Shown: positions 40,291 to 50,347, numbered from the stretch's first letter. The stretch is DNA of 64,000 bases from Aquabacterium humicola (GCF_030167915.1 NZ_JARGNB010000007.1:124001-188000); one strand, 5' to 3'. Translations and numbers: made by a program. The notes: generated from the letters alone by a model not told the origin.

Positions 40291-41337
40291 TCAGACCACG
40301 TCGTCGACGGGCGCATACAACACGCGCTGATAACGGGTCATTGACGCGGCATCGACGATGCCGAGCCATCGCGCCACCTCGTCGGCCGAGCGGCCGCGCC
40401 GCAGCTGGCGCAATGCGAAGGTGTGGCGCAGGCGGAAGGAGCCGCCCCGCACCACGTCGTCGTCGAAACCGGCGGCCTGCAGCACCTGGCGCACCGCCTG
40501 GTACTGCGCCACCTTGCCCCAGGGCTTGCCGGTCTTCGTCGACGGGAACAGCTGTTCCCCGGCGATGGCATTGGCGCTGCGCACGTCGAGCCAGTGCTTC
40601 AGCAGCAGTCCGGCCCAGCCGGCGATCGGTGCTTCGTGCGCCGGCGCGCTGCCGGTGGCCGGCACCTGCAGTTTCCAGGGCAGGTCCTTCCGGCGGCCGC
40701 CTGCGACGACGACGTCCGACAGCGTCAGGGAGCGCACATCGCCCGGCCCGAGGCCCGCGCCGAGTTGCAGCGCGACGGCACTGCGATTGCGAAGGTCCTG
40801 CCAGCCCTGCACGGCCGGCCGCTGCGACGCCGTCGAGCGCGGGCGCGCCTGCGACAGGTAGTCCACGAGCTGCCGTGCCTGCGACGCGTCGAGGTGCTCC
40901 GGCAGCGGGTCGGCTTCGGTGGCGTTCGCATAGCGCCAGTCGGGACGGCTGTCGAGCAGGTCCGATGCGGCCGTGTTCGCCGGCAGGCCGAGCCGGCGAT
41001 GGCGCTGGTTCAGCACCCGGTCGACGAGGTGCAGCAGGCGCCAGACGTAGCGCGGCGACAGCGCCTGGTCCGGACCGGATGCGCCGCTGCGCGAGGCGAT
41101 GAAGGCTTCGAGATCGGCGGCCTGGATCGACTCGAGGTGCACGGGCGGGGTTTGGGAGACGCACCACTTCGTCAACACCGTCCAGAGGTGGCGGTAGACC
41201 TCCTCGGACGATTCCCGGGCCAACGCGCCGGAGCGCCGGGCCTGCGCGAGCCAGCGCTCGAAGCCGTCGCGAAAGGCGGGCAGCGGCGAACGAGCGTCGT
41301 CGAAGAGGTCTCCAGTTTCAGAATGAACCAACGGCAT
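40291..41337 (-). CDS. Tyrosine-recombinase-fold protein with altered catalytic residues
   Basis: A 348-residue protein with the integrase layout: a SAM-like N-terminal DNA-binding domain (about 20-115) and a catalytic domain (about 150-345). RLRHTFALRQL with Arg304 and the nucleophile-like Tyr336 in MTRYQRVL are present. The first catalytic arginine, expected in a GLRxxE motif, reads GLGPGD with Gly197. The residue three before Arg304 is Phe instead of His, and the third histidine is Ile. The active site therefore looks incomplete. The ATG at 41337 is preferred over a TTG at 41412. It has no phage or transposon neighbours. Confidence 0.78.
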   Translation of the reverse strand: MPLVHSETGDLFDDARSPLPAFRDGFERWLAQARRSGALARESSEEVYRHLWTVLTKWCVSQTPPVHLESIQAADLEAFIASRSGASGPDQALSPRYVWRLLHLVDRVLNQRHRRLGLPANTAASDLLDSRPDWRYANATEADPLPEHLDASQARQLVDYLSQARPRSTASQRPAVQGWQDLRNRSAVALQLGAGLGPGDVRSLTLSDVVVAGGRRKDLPWKLQVPATGSAPAHEAPIAGWAGLLLKHWLDVRSANAIAGEQLFPSTKTGKPWGKVAQYQAVRQVLQAAGFDDDVVRGGSFRLRHTFALRQLRRGRSADEVARWLGIVDAASMTRYQRVLYAPVDDVV

Positions 41338-41412
41338 AGGCTCAATCTTACCAACCCACCACTGCAACCACCCCTCGCCACCCCACCCATACCGCACCGC
41401 CAACGCTTTCAA

Positions 41413-41586
41413 AACCCGCGTCCTGCCGTTGGTTCGTTTTCCATGGTGGGCCGCTTGGGCTGGTTTGGCGCCAGGCGCCAGCGACAGGCTCAGCGCTGGA
41501 GCGCCAGCGGCCTCATGGGGCCCGCCTGCCCGCAGGGTCGGGCAGCCTCAGTAACATGCGCCGCTCGTGACGACAGGAGTCCTTCG
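41413..41586. other. Hairpin-rich intergenic stretch upstream of the recombinase-like gene
   Basis: Contains GGCGCC-A-GGCGCC at 41467-41479 and a stem CCAGCG (41478-41483) with CGCTGG (41494-41499) around a 10-base loop, plus a GCCCGC...GCGGGC-like pair near 41525. No gene is evident. It may be a regulatory or recombination-related structure, or simply GC-rich chance pairing. Confidence 0.3.
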
Positions 41587-41949
41587 ATGTCCTACATGCT
41601 TCTGGTGATGGAGCCGCCCGCCCAGCGCCGCGAACGCACCGAAGACCAGGCCCGCGAGGCCTGGGACCGCATGACCGGCTTCGCCGGCGACCTGCAGCGC
41701 CGTGGGCTGCTGAAGGCGGCGGAATCGCTGCGCATCGACGACCGGATTCAACGGGTCGAGAAGCGCGACGGCCGCGCCCGCGTGCTCGACGGTCCGTTCG
41801 CCGAGGCGAAGGAGATCATCGGGGGCTTCTTCCTGCTGGATTGCGAATCGCAGGAAGAGGCGATGGCGCTGGCCCGCGAATGCCCGGCGACCGAATGGGC
41901 GACGGTGGAAGTGCGACGCGTCGGCGCCTGTTACGAGGATTCGCTTTGA
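41587..41949 (+). CDS. YciI-family DGPF-motif protein
   Basis: A 120-residue cytoplasmic protein of the YCII/DGPF family. The name-giving motif is LDGPFAEAKE near residue 59. Members commonly sit beside ECF42 sigma factors, as here. Their biochemical role is not settled. AGGAGT precedes the ATG at 41587. It is followed after 119 bp by a second DGPF protein. Confidence 0.85.
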   Translation: MSYMLLVMEPPAQRRERTEDQAREAWDRMTGFAGDLQRRGLLKAAESLRIDDRIQRVEKRDGRARVLDGPFAEAKEIIGGFFLLDCESQEEAMALARECPATEWATVEVRRVGACYEDSL

Positions 41950-41982
41950 CATCGCTCCTCGGGTTAATACCGAAGCGCAGCG

Positions 41983-42010
41983 TGTCGAATCGACGCCAGT
42001 TCATTCGTCG
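41983..42010 (+). promoter_or_regulatory. ECF42-type promoter candidate
   Basis: TGTCGA at 41983-41988 and CGTC at 42006-42009 are 17 bp apart, upstream of the second DGPF gene. ECF42 promoters are reported, as I recall, to have TGTCGA at -35 and a CG(A/T)C-like -10, so the sigma factor downstream may drive its own operon. Confidence 0.5.
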
Positions 42011-42068
42011 TGTGAGCTGAAGGCCGCTGATTTCCGGCGCCAAACCCCTCGCACGAAGGAGCCCCACG

Positions 42069-42482
42069 ATGCGATTCATGATCATGGTGCGCGCCAATGC
42101 GCTGTCCGAGAGCGAACGCTCGCCGGACGCGGACCAGGCCGTCATGGCCGCCATGGCCGATTACCACGAAGCCCTGGCCCAGGCCGGCGTGCTGCTCGAC
42201 GGCAATGGCCTGCAGCCCAGCCGTTCCGGCTGGCGCATCCACTACACCCAGGGCAAGGGCCGGGTGATCGACGGCCCGTTCGCCGAATCGAAGGAGTTGA
42301 TCGCCGGCTACACGCTCATCCAGGTGAACTCGCGCGAAGAAGCGCTCGAGTGGTCGCGCCGCTTCCCGTCGCCCTTCGGCAACGACGAGTGCGAGATCGA
42401 GGTGCGCCAGTTGTACGAGCTGGAAGACTTCGACAGCCCCGACGTCGAGCGCTTCCGCGAGATCGGCATCGGCCGCCGCTGA
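42069..42482 (+). CDS. YciI-family DGPF-motif protein
   Basis: A 137-residue protein of the YCII/DGPF family with IDGPFAESKE near residue 72. The first strand MRFMIMVRAN and the SREEALEWSRRFPSPFG block are usual. GAAGGAG lies before the ATG at 42069. It ends 14 bp before the sigma factor gene, so the two are almost certainly co-transcribed. Confidence 0.87.
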   Translation: MRFMIMVRANALSESERSPDADQAVMAAMADYHEALAQAGVLLDGNGLQPSRSGWRIHYTQGKGRVIDGPFAESKELIAGYTLIQVNSREEALEWSRRFPSPFGNDECEIEVRQLYELEDFDSPDVERFREIGIGRR

Positions 42483-42496
42483 GCGCAGACGTGTCG

Positions 42497-43840
42497 ATGG
42501 CGTCCTCCACCACCCTGACCCACAAGGCCATCGAAGCCGTCTGGCGCATCGAAGCCGCGAAGATCGTCGCCGTGATCGCGCGCATGACGCGCGACCTCGG
42601 CGTGGCCGAGGAACTGGCGCAGGACGCGCTGATCGCCGCGCTCGAGCACTGGCCCGCCACCGGCGTGCCCGACAACCCGGGCGCCTGGCTGGTGGCCACC
42701 GCCAAGCGCCGCGCGCTCGACCACCTGCGCCATCTTCAGCTGCAGGAGCGCAAGCATGAAGAGATCGGCCATGACCTCGAAGCCCGGGAGGCGCTGATCG
42801 TGCCGGACTTCGTCGACGCCCTCGACGCGGCCCGCGCCGATCGCATCGGCGACGACCTGCTGCGCCTGATCTTCACCGCCTGCCATCCGGTGCTGTCGAC
42901 CGAGGCGCGCGCCGCGCTCACGCTGCGACTGCTCGGCGGGCTGACCACCGACGAGATCGCGCGTGCGTTCCTGGTGCCGGAGCCGACCATCGCGCAGCGC
43001 ATCGTGCGCGCCAAGCGCACGCTCGGCGCCGCGAAGGTGCCCTTCGACCTGCCGCGCGACGAGGATCTCGCGGCGCGGCTGCAGTCGGTGCTCGAGGTGC
43101 TGTACCTGATCTTCAACGAAGGCTATACCGCGACCGCCGGCGACGACTGGATGCGCCCCGCGCTGTGCGACGAAGCACTGCGGCTGGCCCGCGTGCTGGC
43201 CGGGCTGGCGCCCGACGAATCGGAAGTGCACGGGCTGAGCGCGCTGCTCGAACTGCAGGCTTCGCGCGCCGCCGCGCGTACCGACGCATCGGGCAAGCCG
43301 GTGCTGCTGCTGGAGCAGAACCGCGCGCGCTGGGACCAGCTGCTGATCCGCCGCGGCCTCGCAGCGCTGCAGCGTGCCGAAACGCTGGCCGCCGGCGCGG
43401 GGGCGGGATCGCTGGGGCCGTACGCGCTGCAGGCGTCGATCGCTGCCTGTCACGCGCGCGCCCGCACGCCCGACGCCACCAACTGGCCCCGCATCGCCGC
43501 GCTGTACGACGCGCTGGCACAGACCGCGCCGTCGCCGGTGGTCGAGCTCAACCGCGCCGTGGCGGTGGCGATGGCCTTCGGACCCGCCGCGGGCCTGGAG
43601 CTGGTCGATGCGCTGAATGACGAGCCAGCGCTCGCCGGCTACCACTGGCTGCCCAGCGTGCGCGGCGACCTGCTGATGAAGCTGGGGCGCGCGGCCGAAG
43701 CACAGCGTGAATTCGAGCGCGCCGCGTCGCTCGCGCGCAATGCCCGCGAACGCAGCCTGCTCGGAGAACGCGCCCGGCAGGCGGCGGTGGCCGCGCTGGC
43801 CGACCCGACTGCAGCGGCCGAGCGGCCGCTGCGCCACTGA
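42497..43840 (+). CDS. ECF42-group RNA polymerase sigma factor
   Basis: A 447-residue sigma factor. Sigma region 2 lies at about 8-85 (RIEAAKIVAVIARMTRDLGVAEELAQDALIAALEHWP in parts) and region 4 at about 110-180 (LTLRLLGGLTTDEIARAFLVPEPTIAQRIVRAK in parts). The long C-terminal extension, with VLYLIFNEGYTA and ELNRAVAVAMAFGPAAGLELVDAL, is the TPR-like domain that defines ECF42. This group lacks an anti-sigma factor and is linked to DGPF proteins, two of which lie upstream. The ATG at 42497 is chosen; a GTG at 42491 is an alternative. Confidence 0.9.
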   Translation: MASSTTLTHKAIEAVWRIEAAKIVAVIARMTRDLGVAEELAQDALIAALEHWPATGVPDNPGAWLVATAKRRALDHLRHLQLQERKHEEIGHDLEAREALIVPDFVDALDAARADRIGDDLLRLIFTACHPVLSTEARAALTLRLLGGLTTDEIARAFLVPEPTIAQRIVRAKRTLGAAKVPFDLPRDEDLAARLQSVLEVLYLIFNEGYTATAGDDWMRPALCDEALRLARVLAGLAPDESEVHGLSALLELQASRAAARTDASGKPVLLLEQNRARWDQLLIRRGLAALQRAETLAAGAGAGSLGPYALQASIAACHARARTPDATNWPRIAALYDALAQTAPSPVVELNRAVAVAMAFGPAAGLELVDALNDEPALAGYHWLPSVRGDLLMKLGRAAEAQREFERAASLARNARERSLLGERARQAAVAALADPTAAAERPLRH

Positions 43841-43841
43841 C

Positions 43842-44462
43842 TCAGCCGGCGCTCGCGTACTTGATCGAACAACCGTAGGCCCGCGTCTGCGGCTGCGACA
43901 CCGGCTTGCCGGCGAGCACCTCGTCGAGCGCCTGGCGCACGTAGTTGGTGGCGCTTGAGATGTCGGCCGGATTCGCGGTGGGCTTGCTGTCGATCGCGCC
44001 GGCATAGACCAGCTTGCCGTGCGGATCGATCAAGTACATGTGCGGCGTCGTGCGCGCGCCGTAGCTGCGGCCGATCCTGCCGTCCTCGTCGAGCAGGGTC
44101 GCGGTCGTCTTCGCGGACTTCGACTGCAGCCAGCCGATCAGCTCGGCCGGTGGCCGCCAGTCGCCGGCGTCCTTCGCGGTCGACGACACCGTCAGCCACA
44201 CGGCGCCCTTGCCCAGCGCATCCTTCTGCGTCGCCGGCATGTTGGCGCTGTTGTAGTGCTTCTGCACGAAGGGGCAGCCGGGGTTGGTCCACTCCAGCAC
44301 CACGTACCTGCCCTTGAAGTCGGCCAGCGACACGGTCTTGCCGCTGGTGTCCTGCGCCGTGAAGGAAGGGGCCGGCTGGTTGACGACGGCCTGCTGCGCC
44401 GCCGCGGCGCCGGCGGCGAAGGCCAGGCTGGCCGCCACCGCGATCAACGTCCCGTGCTTCAT
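43842..44462 (-). CDS. Exported thioredoxin-fold (peroxiredoxin-like) protein
   Basis: A 206-residue periplasmic protein. A signal peptide ends near GAAAAQ (about residue 22). The AhpC/TSA-type fold has FKGRYVVLEWTNPGCPFVQKHY with Cys63 as the only active-site cysteine, so it is not a CxxC thioredoxin. GARTTPHMYLIDPHGKLVY carries the cis-proline region. A second cysteine near the C terminus (AYGCSIKY) could be a resolving residue. It lies 31 bp downstream of the DsbD-family reductase gene, its likely electron donor. Confidence 0.85.
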   Translation of the reverse strand: MKHGTLIAVAASLAFAAGAAAAQQAVVNQPAPSFTAQDTSGKTVSLADFKGRYVVLEWTNPGCPFVQKHYNSANMPATQKDALGKGAVWLTVSSTAKDAGDWRPPAELIGWLQSKSAKTTATLLDEDGRIGRSYGARTTPHMYLIDPHGKLVYAGAIDSKPTANPADISSATNYVRQALDEVLAGKPVSQPQTRAYGCSIKYASAG

Positions 44463-44493
44463 GACTCGCTCCTTGATGACGCTGCTTCCAAGG

Positions 44494-46746
44494 TCAGGGG
44501 GCGGCCGAGGCCACCGGCGTGCCGGTGGCTTTCGGCGCCAGGGGTCCTGCGGGCGCGGCCGGCCAGGCGGCGATCGCGTCGCGCACCTCGGCCACCGACA
44601 GCATCTCGGACAACAGGCGCGGCGTCGCCTCGCCCGGCCCGTACAACGCATACACCGGCACGCCGCTGCGGCCGAGCTCGCTCAGCGCCGCGGTGATGCG
44701 CGCGTCGCGACGCGTCCAGTCGGCGCGCATCAGCAGCACGTTGCGGCGTTCGAAGTCGGCCATCACCTCGCGCTGCGCGAGCACGACGCGCTTGTTGAAC
44801 TGGCAGGTCACGCACCACGCGGCGGTGAAGTCGACGAACACCGGCCGGCCGGCGTCGCGCGCTTCGCGCAGCGCTTCGGCGCTCCAGGGCTGCCAGGCCG
44901 AAGCGCTGGCCGATGCCGGCACGGCAGACGCCTGCAGCGACGCATCGGCACGCAGCAGCCACGGCGCGGCCCAGCTCGACACCAGCAGCAGCAGCGCCGC
45001 GGCGCCCCCCCGCCAGGCCCACCGGCGCGCGCCACCCCGGCTGGCCTTGAAGACCCACGCGACGAAGGCCAGCAGCACCAGCACCGCCAGCAGCGCCGCG
45101 GCGCCGTCCACGCCCACCTGCTGGCCCAGCACCCACAGCAGCCAGACGACGGTGCCGTACATCGGGAAGGCCATCGCCGACCTGAAGTGCGCCATCCACG
45201 GTCCCGGACGCGGCAGCCACGCGGTCAGGCGCGGCACGGCCGTCAGCAGCAGGTAGGGCGTGGCCATGCCGGCGCCCAAGGTGGCGAACAGGGCCAGCGC
45301 GATGCCGGTCGGCTGCGTCAGCGCGACGCCCAGCGCCGCCCCCATGAACGGCGCCGTGCAGGGCGACGCGATCAGCGTCGCCAGCACGCCGGTCAGCGCG
45401 TGGTCGGCCAGCGGCTTGCGCGCGTGCATGGTGCAGGCGCTGTTCGGCGCGAACTTGCCGAACTCGAACAGGCCCGACAAGTTCAGCCCGAGCATCGTGA
45501 ACAGCACCGCCAGCCCGGTGACGAAACCCGGGGACTGCAGCTGGAAGCCCCAGCCCAGGCCCGCGCCGGCGGCACGCAGCATCAGCAGCAGCGCAGCCAG
45601 CACGACGAAGGAGGCGATCACGCCGGCGCTGTACGCCAGGCCGCCGGCAAGCAGCTGGCCGCGATGGCCGGCATCCCGCGTGAAGCCGAGCACTTTGAGC
45701 GATAGCACCGGGAAGACGCAGGGCATCAGGTTGAGCAGCAGGCCGCCGGCGAAGGCCAGCAGCCACGCCAGCCCGAGCGACGTGCCGCCGGCTTCCGAAG
45801 CGGTCGCGGGCGACGGCACACGCGCGGTGTCGGCCGGCGGCACGGCGGGTGACGCCGGCGCGGTGGCTTCGGCCGCCGGCGTTGCGGCGCCCGGCGCCGG
45901 CCAGGCGCCTGCGACCTTCAGCCCCAGCTGCACCGCGTCGTCCGAGCCGGGCCGGGCCAGCACCGCGTCCAGCACCGCCGGGCTCGCGCTGCGCTGCGCC
46001 GACAGCGGCACGCGCAGCAGCAGCCGCTCGCCCTGCCAGCGCTGCTCGATGCGCGCGGCATGCTCGATCACGCCGGCATCGCCGGCGAAGTAGTCGACCG
46101 GCTGGCCGCGCCAGGCGGCAGGCAGGCCGCCGATGTCCAGAGCGAGCGTGGCACCGTCGATGCGCGCCTGCGAGCCGGTCGCCGCCAGCATCTTCGGCTG
46201 TGCCTTGTGCGCGGCCTCGAACAGCGCACCATGCACCGCGGTGGCCGCCTGCACCGGCAGCTGCAGCCGGAACTCGCCCGATTCGGGAATGCAGACCTCC
46301 TTGCAGACCAGCCAGTCGGCGCGCAGGTCGATGGTCAGGTTCGCGCCCGCCGGGGCCTGCGTCACCTGCACCGGCACCGGCAGCAGCAGCCGGCCTTCGA
46401 AACCGTAGTTCACCAGCGGACCGACCGGCAGGCGGTGGGGCCGCGGCCACTGGATCTCCCCGGCCACCAGGCCCGCCGGCAGCTGCCAGGCGAGTGTCGT
46501 CGGCAGGCCGGAGTCGCCGGGGTTGCGCCAATAGGTGTGCCAATGCGGCTGGTGCTCGATCAGCAGGCCCAGCTGCAAGGGCTTGCCGGGTGCCACGCCC
46601 TCGGGCGCGTGCGCCACGAGCTCGGCGCGCACCTGGTCGGTCCGCACCACGGCCCCGGGCGCCGCGAGCGCCGGCGCGCACACGACCGCCACGCCGGCGG
46701 CCCCGAGCAGGGCCGCAGCCCGTCGCCACAACAGATCGATTTGCAT
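44494..46746 (-). CDS. DsbD-family thiol:disulfide interchange reductase (ScsB-like)
   Basis: A 750-residue inner-membrane protein that passes electrons from cytoplasmic thioredoxin to periplasmic partners. It has a signal peptide (to about 28), an N-terminal periplasmic domain with Cys148 and Cys152 (WLVCKEVC), a polytopic domain with LNLMPCVFPVLSLK and IASPCTAPFMG holding the membrane cysteines, and a C-terminal thioredoxin-like domain with AAWCVTCQFNK. The N-terminal domain is longer than in E. coli DsbD and resembles ScsB. Its partner is probably the peroxiredoxin-like protein downstream. Confidence 0.9.
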   Translation of the reverse strand: MQIDLLWRRAAALLGAAGVAVVCAPALAAPGAVVRTDQVRAELVAHAPEGVAPGKPLQLGLLIEHQPHWHTYWRNPGDSGLPTTLAWQLPAGLVAGEIQWPRPHRLPVGPLVNYGFEGRLLLPVPVQVTQAPAGANLTIDLRADWLVCKEVCIPESGEFRLQLPVQAATAVHGALFEAAHKAQPKMLAATGSQARIDGATLALDIGGLPAAWRGQPVDYFAGDAGVIEHAARIEQRWQGERLLLRVPLSAQRSASPAVLDAVLARPGSDDAVQLGLKVAGAWPAPGAATPAAEATAPASPAVPPADTARVPSPATASEAGGTSLGLAWLLAFAGGLLLNLMPCVFPVLSLKVLGFTRDAGHRGQLLAGGLAYSAGVIASFVVLAALLLMLRAAGAGLGWGFQLQSPGFVTGLAVLFTMLGLNLSGLFEFGKFAPNSACTMHARKPLADHALTGVLATLIASPCTAPFMGAALGVALTQPTGIALALFATLGAGMATPYLLLTAVPRLTAWLPRPGPWMAHFRSAMAFPMYGTVVWLLWVLGQQVGVDGAAALLAVLVLLAFVAWVFKASRGGARRWAWRGGAAALLLLVSSWAAPWLLRADASLQASAVPASASASAWQPWSAEALREARDAGRPVFVDFTAAWCVTCQFNKRVVLAQREVMADFERRNVLLMRADWTRRDARITAALSELGRSGVPVYALYGPGEATPRLLSEMLSVAEVRDAIAAWPAAPAGPLAPKATGTPVASAAP

Positions 46747-46880
46747 GCAGGACGGATTTTGAAGCCCCCGGGGGTCGGCACCGGGCCGGAAGAACCCCAC
46801 GAACTCCAAGGGATTGAAAGCCCGCCACCCGCCGGGCCGCGCAGCATACGGGCCCGTCGATTGCCGTTCCGACCCCAACC

Positions 46881-47240
46881 ATGGCCTTGATGCACTACAA
46901 ACCCGGGCAGGCGATGCCGGTCGCGCCGCTCGGTACCCAGCTGGCGCTGGTGACCACGCACGCGCTGCTGAAGACACCGTCGCTGGAGCTGATCCGCCTG
47001 GTGATGCGCGCCGGCGACGTGCTGCCGCCGCACCAGGTGCGCGGCGAGTTGACGCTGCAGTGCATCGAGGGGGAGGTCGAGGTGACGATGGACGGCAAGG
47101 TCTGCCTGCTGCGCGCGCACGAGCTGCTGCTGATGTCGCCGAGCGTGCAGCACGGGCTGCGAGCGAACATCGACAGCTCGCTGCTGCTGACGATCCAGCT
47201 GCCGCCAGGCACGCCGGGCAGCGCGTCGTCCACCGGCTGA
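46881..47240 (+). CDS. Small cupin-domain protein
   Basis: A 119-residue cytoplasmic single-cupin protein. The core runs from [28 protein letters not shown] to [11 protein letters not shown]. The first cupin motif has only one histidine (PPHQ) and a glutamate; the second has a histidine (VQHGL), so a metal site is possible but weak. Substrate unknown. The ATG at 46881 has no clear ribosome binding site. It is divergent from the DsbD-family gene. Confidence 0.75.
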   Translation: MALMHYKPGQAMPVAPLGTQLALVTTHALLKTPSLELIRLVMRAGDVLPPHQVRGELTLQCIEGEVEVTMDGKVCLLRAHELLLMSPSVQHGLRANIDSSLLLTIQLPPGTPGSASSTG

Positions 47241-47350
47241 GCCCGCGGGCTGGGCCGGCCCCGGCCCGATCCGGGCCTTGGCAGCGGTCAAGGCGGGCGT
47301 CTCGGCGCGCGCCTATGCTGGGCGTTCCGCGCCACGTTCCCGACGACACC

Positions 47351-50296
47351 ATGGCCCACCCCGACCCCGCCACCGCCCCCGCCGTGCCGCCGACATCGAC
47401 GCCCGCGCTGCCGCCGCAGCCGATCAGCGAGGAGGTGCTGCGAGAGAAGTACGCCAAGGGCGACGAGCGCAGCATCGACGACGTGCGGCGCCGCGTCGCG
47501 CGCGCGTTGGCCGAAGCCGAAGCGCCGGCCGTGCGCGCCGACTGGGAGGCGCGCTTCCTCGACGCGCTGCGCGCCGGCTTCGTGCCGGCCGGCCGCATCA
47601 ATTCGGCCGCGGGAACGCCGCTGACCGCCACGCTGATCAACTGCTTCGTGCAGCCGGTGGGCGACGCGATTTCCGGTGACGACGAAGGCCACCCGGGCAT
47701 CTACACCGCGCTGGCCGAGGCGGCGGAAACGATGCGCCGCGGCGGCGGCGTCGGCTACGACTTCTCGCGCATCCGGCCGCGCGGCGCGTGGGTGCGCACG
47801 ATGCAGTCGCAGGCCTCGGGGCCGGTGTCGTACATGCGCATCTTCGACCGCTCCTGCGAGACGGTGGAATCCGCCGGCGCGCGCCGCGGCGCGCAGATGG
47901 GCGTGCTGCGCTGCGACCATCCGGACATCGAGGAGTTCATCCACGCGAAGGACCGCGGCGACCTGACGAACTTCAACCTCTCGGTCGGCGTCACCGATGC
48001 GTTCATGCAGGCCGTGCGCGATCACCGCGAGATCGAGCTCGTGCACCGCGCCGAGCCGTCGCCGGCGCAGCAGGCCGCCGGCGTGGTGCAGCGCGCGGAC
48101 GGGCTTTGGGTCTACCGCCGCCTGCCCGCGCGCGCGCTGTGGGACCAGGTGATGCGCTCGACCTACGACCATGCCGAGCCGGGCGTGCTGTTCCTCGACC
48201 GCATCAACCTCGACAACAACCTGTCGTATTGCGAGGCGATCAGCTCGACCAATCCATGCGGTGAGCAGCCACTTCCTCCCTACGGTTGCTGCTGTCTCGG
48301 CTCCATCGACCTGACGCGCTTCGTGCGCAAGGCCTTCGAGGCCGACGCGTCGTTCGACGACACCGGCTTCGCACAACTGGTGCGCACGGCGGTGCGCATG
48401 CTCGACAACGTGCTCGACGTCAGCTACTGGCCGCTGCCGCAGCAGATCGACGAAGCGCGCAGCAAGCGGCGCGTCGGCCTGGGATTCACCGGCCTGGGCG
48501 ACGCGCTGGTGATGCTGAACCTGCACTACGGCCGCGACGACGGGCGTGCGATGGCGCGCCGCATTGCCGAGACGATGCGCGACGCGGCCTACGACGCGTC
48601 GATCGCGCTGGCCGAAGAGCGCGGCGCGTTCGCGCTGTTCAACGCCGACCTGCTGCTCTCGCGCGGCACCTTCGCATCGCGCCTGCCGGGGCCGCTGAAG
48701 GAGCGCATCCGTCGCCACGGCCTGCGCAACTCGCACCTGCTGGCCATTGCCCCGACCGGCACCATCAGCCTGGCCTTCGCCGACAACGCCAGCAACGGCA
48801 TCGAGCCGGCCTACGCCTGGCGCTATACGCGCCGCAAGCGCGAAGCGGACGGCCGTTGGCGCGAGATCGCCGTGGAAGACCACGCATGGCGGCTGTACCG
48901 GCACCTGAAGGGCGCCGATGCGCCGCTGACGCCGGCCTTCGTCGGCGCGCTGGAGCTGTCGGCCGGCGAGCACCTGGCGATGGTCGAGGCGGTGGCGCCC
49001 TTCATCGACACGGCGATCTCGAAGACCGTCAACGTGCCGGCCGACTATCCGTACGAGGACTTCCAGCACCTCTACCTGCAGGCCTGGCAGGCGGGGCTGA
49101 AGGGCTTGTCGACCTACCGGCCGAACGCCGTGCTCGGCGCGGTACTGAGCGCGCCGGCCACGCCGACCCCGGCGACGGCACCGGTGGTCGCGGCCGAGGT
49201 GGCCCCGGCCGACCGCCGCCTGGCGCTGACGCACGCACCGCAGCCGGTGCTGGCATCCCTGCGCTGGCCGGGCCGGCCGAACTTCCCCGGCGGCAATCCA
49301 TCGTGGACCTACATGCTGCGCCATCCGCACGGCGAGTTCGCGCTCTTCGTCGGCGAGCATGACGACGGCGGCGGCGCGCGGCCGTTCGAGGTGTGGGTCA
49401 ACGGCGCCGAGCAGCCGCGCGGGCTGGGTGCGCTGGCCAAGACGCTGTCGATGGACCTGCGCACGAAGGATGCGGCCTGGGTGCAGGCCAAGCTCGACGC
49501 GCTGGCCACGGTGCAGGAGGAACGCGCCTTCGAGATGCCCTTCCCGCCGCACGGCGATCCGCGGCCCTTCCCCGGCGTGGTCGCCGCCACCGCGGCGCTG
49601 ATCCGCTGGCGCTGCGAGCAGCTGGGCCTGTGGCGCGACGCCGACGCCAAGGCCGCCACCCCGGTGATCGACGCGATGTTCAGCCGCGACGAACCGCAGA
49701 CCGGCCCCGACGGCACGCTGGCCTGGTCGGTCGACGTGCACAACCCCGCCAGCGGCGAGGCGCTGACCTTGATGCTGAAGGAAGTGCTGCTGCCCACAGG
49801 CCAGGAAGGCCCCGGCAGCCCCGACGGCGCGACGATCACCCGCCCCTGCGCGATCGCCTTCTCGGGCAACTATCCGAAGGCGCTCGACGGGCTGGCGCGC
49901 ATCCTGTCGCTCGACATGCGCGTGCTCGACCCGGCGTGGATCGGCATGAAACTGCGCAAGCTGCTGAGTTATGCCGAGCCGCTGGGCCACTTCATGGCCT
50001 TCGTGCCCGGACTGCCACCCGGCGAGCGCCGCCAGCGCACCTGGCCGTCGACGGTGGCCTATCTGGCGCGGCTGATCATCCACCGCTATTCGATGCTCGG
50101 CCTGCTGGACGAAGACGGCTTCCCGCTGCGGCAGATGGGCATCCTCCAGGCGCCGGAATCGGCGCGCGTCTTGCCGGATGCGGCGGTGGTCGAGGCGAAT
50201 GGCGAACGCTGCCCGGAATGCGGTAATGCGGCGTTGATTCGGCGGGATGGGTGCGAGTTCTGTACGGCTTGTGGGTATGTGGGGGCGTGCGGGTGA
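47351..50296 (+). CDS. nrdJ: Adenosylcobalamin-dependent ribonucleotide reductase (class II)
   Basis: A 981-residue cytoplasmic enzyme that reduces ribonucleoside diphosphates to deoxy forms using a B12-generated thiyl radical. Radical cysteine Cys303 lies in NPCGE with Asn301 and Glu305. Cys98 (LINCFV) and one of three adjacent cysteines at 313-315 form the redox pair. After the barrel come two related modules of about 150 residues (about 635-760 and 775-915), both with MDLR or LDMR and L.RW or LARL elements; they look like duplicated TSCPD domains. A C-terminal zinc ribbon CPEC...CTAC closes the protein. No cobalamin riboswitch is visible upstream. Confidence 0.92.
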   Translation: MAHPDPATAPAVPPTSTPALPPQPISEEVLREKYAKGDERSIDDVRRRVARALAEAEAPAVRADWEARFLDALRAGFVPAGRINSAAGTPLTATLINCFVQPVGDAISGDDEGHPGIYTALAEAAETMRRGGGVGYDFSRIRPRGAWVRTMQSQASGPVSYMRIFDRSCETVESAGARRGAQMGVLRCDHPDIEEFIHAKDRGDLTNFNLSVGVTDAFMQAVRDHREIELVHRAEPSPAQQAAGVVQRADGLWVYRRLPARALWDQVMRSTYDHAEPGVLFLDRINLDNNLSYCEAISSTNPCGEQPLPPYGCCCLGSIDLTRFVRKAFEADASFDDTGFAQLVRTAVRMLDNVLDVSYWPLPQQIDEARSKRRVGLGFTGLGDALVMLNLHYGRDDGRAMARRIAETMRDAAYDASIALAEERGAFALFNADLLLSRGTFASRLPGPLKERIRRHGLRNSHLLAIAPTGTISLAFADNASNGIEPAYAWRYTRRKREADGRWREIAVEDHAWRLYRHLKGADAPLTPAFVGALELSAGEHLAMVEAVAPFIDTAISKTVNVPADYPYEDFQHLYLQAWQAGLKGLSTYRPNAVLGAVLSAPATPTPATAPVVAAEVAPADRRLALTHAPQPVLASLRWPGRPNFPGGNPSWTYMLRHPHGEFALFVGEHDDGGGARPFEVWVNGAEQPRGLGALAKTLSMDLRTKDAAWVQAKLDALATVQEERAFEMPFPPHGDPRPFPGVVAATAALIRWRCEQLGLWRDADAKAATPVIDAMFSRDEPQTGPDGTLAWSVDVHNPASGEALTLMLKEVLLPTGQEGPGSPDGATITRPCAIAFSGNYPKALDGLARILSLDMRVLDPAWIGMKLRKLLSYAEPLGHFMAFVPGLPPGERRQRTWPSTVAYLARLIIHRYSMLGLLDEDGFPLRQMGILQAPESARVLPDAAVVEANGERCPECGNAALIRRDGCEFCTACGYVGACG

Positions 50297-50347
50297 ATGG
50301 GGCCGGCGCAAGCCGAAGATGCCTTCGCAGCGACCGCGAGACAGCCG

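Noticed and set aside
42492-42497. Second ECF42-like TGTCGA at the sigma factor start
   Set aside because: It overlaps the ATG and no CGTC-like -10 lies 16-18 bp downstream.
47241-47350. Cobalamin riboswitch before nrdJ
   Set aside because: I looked for the conserved B12-box and loop elements of this class and saw none in the 110-bp gap.
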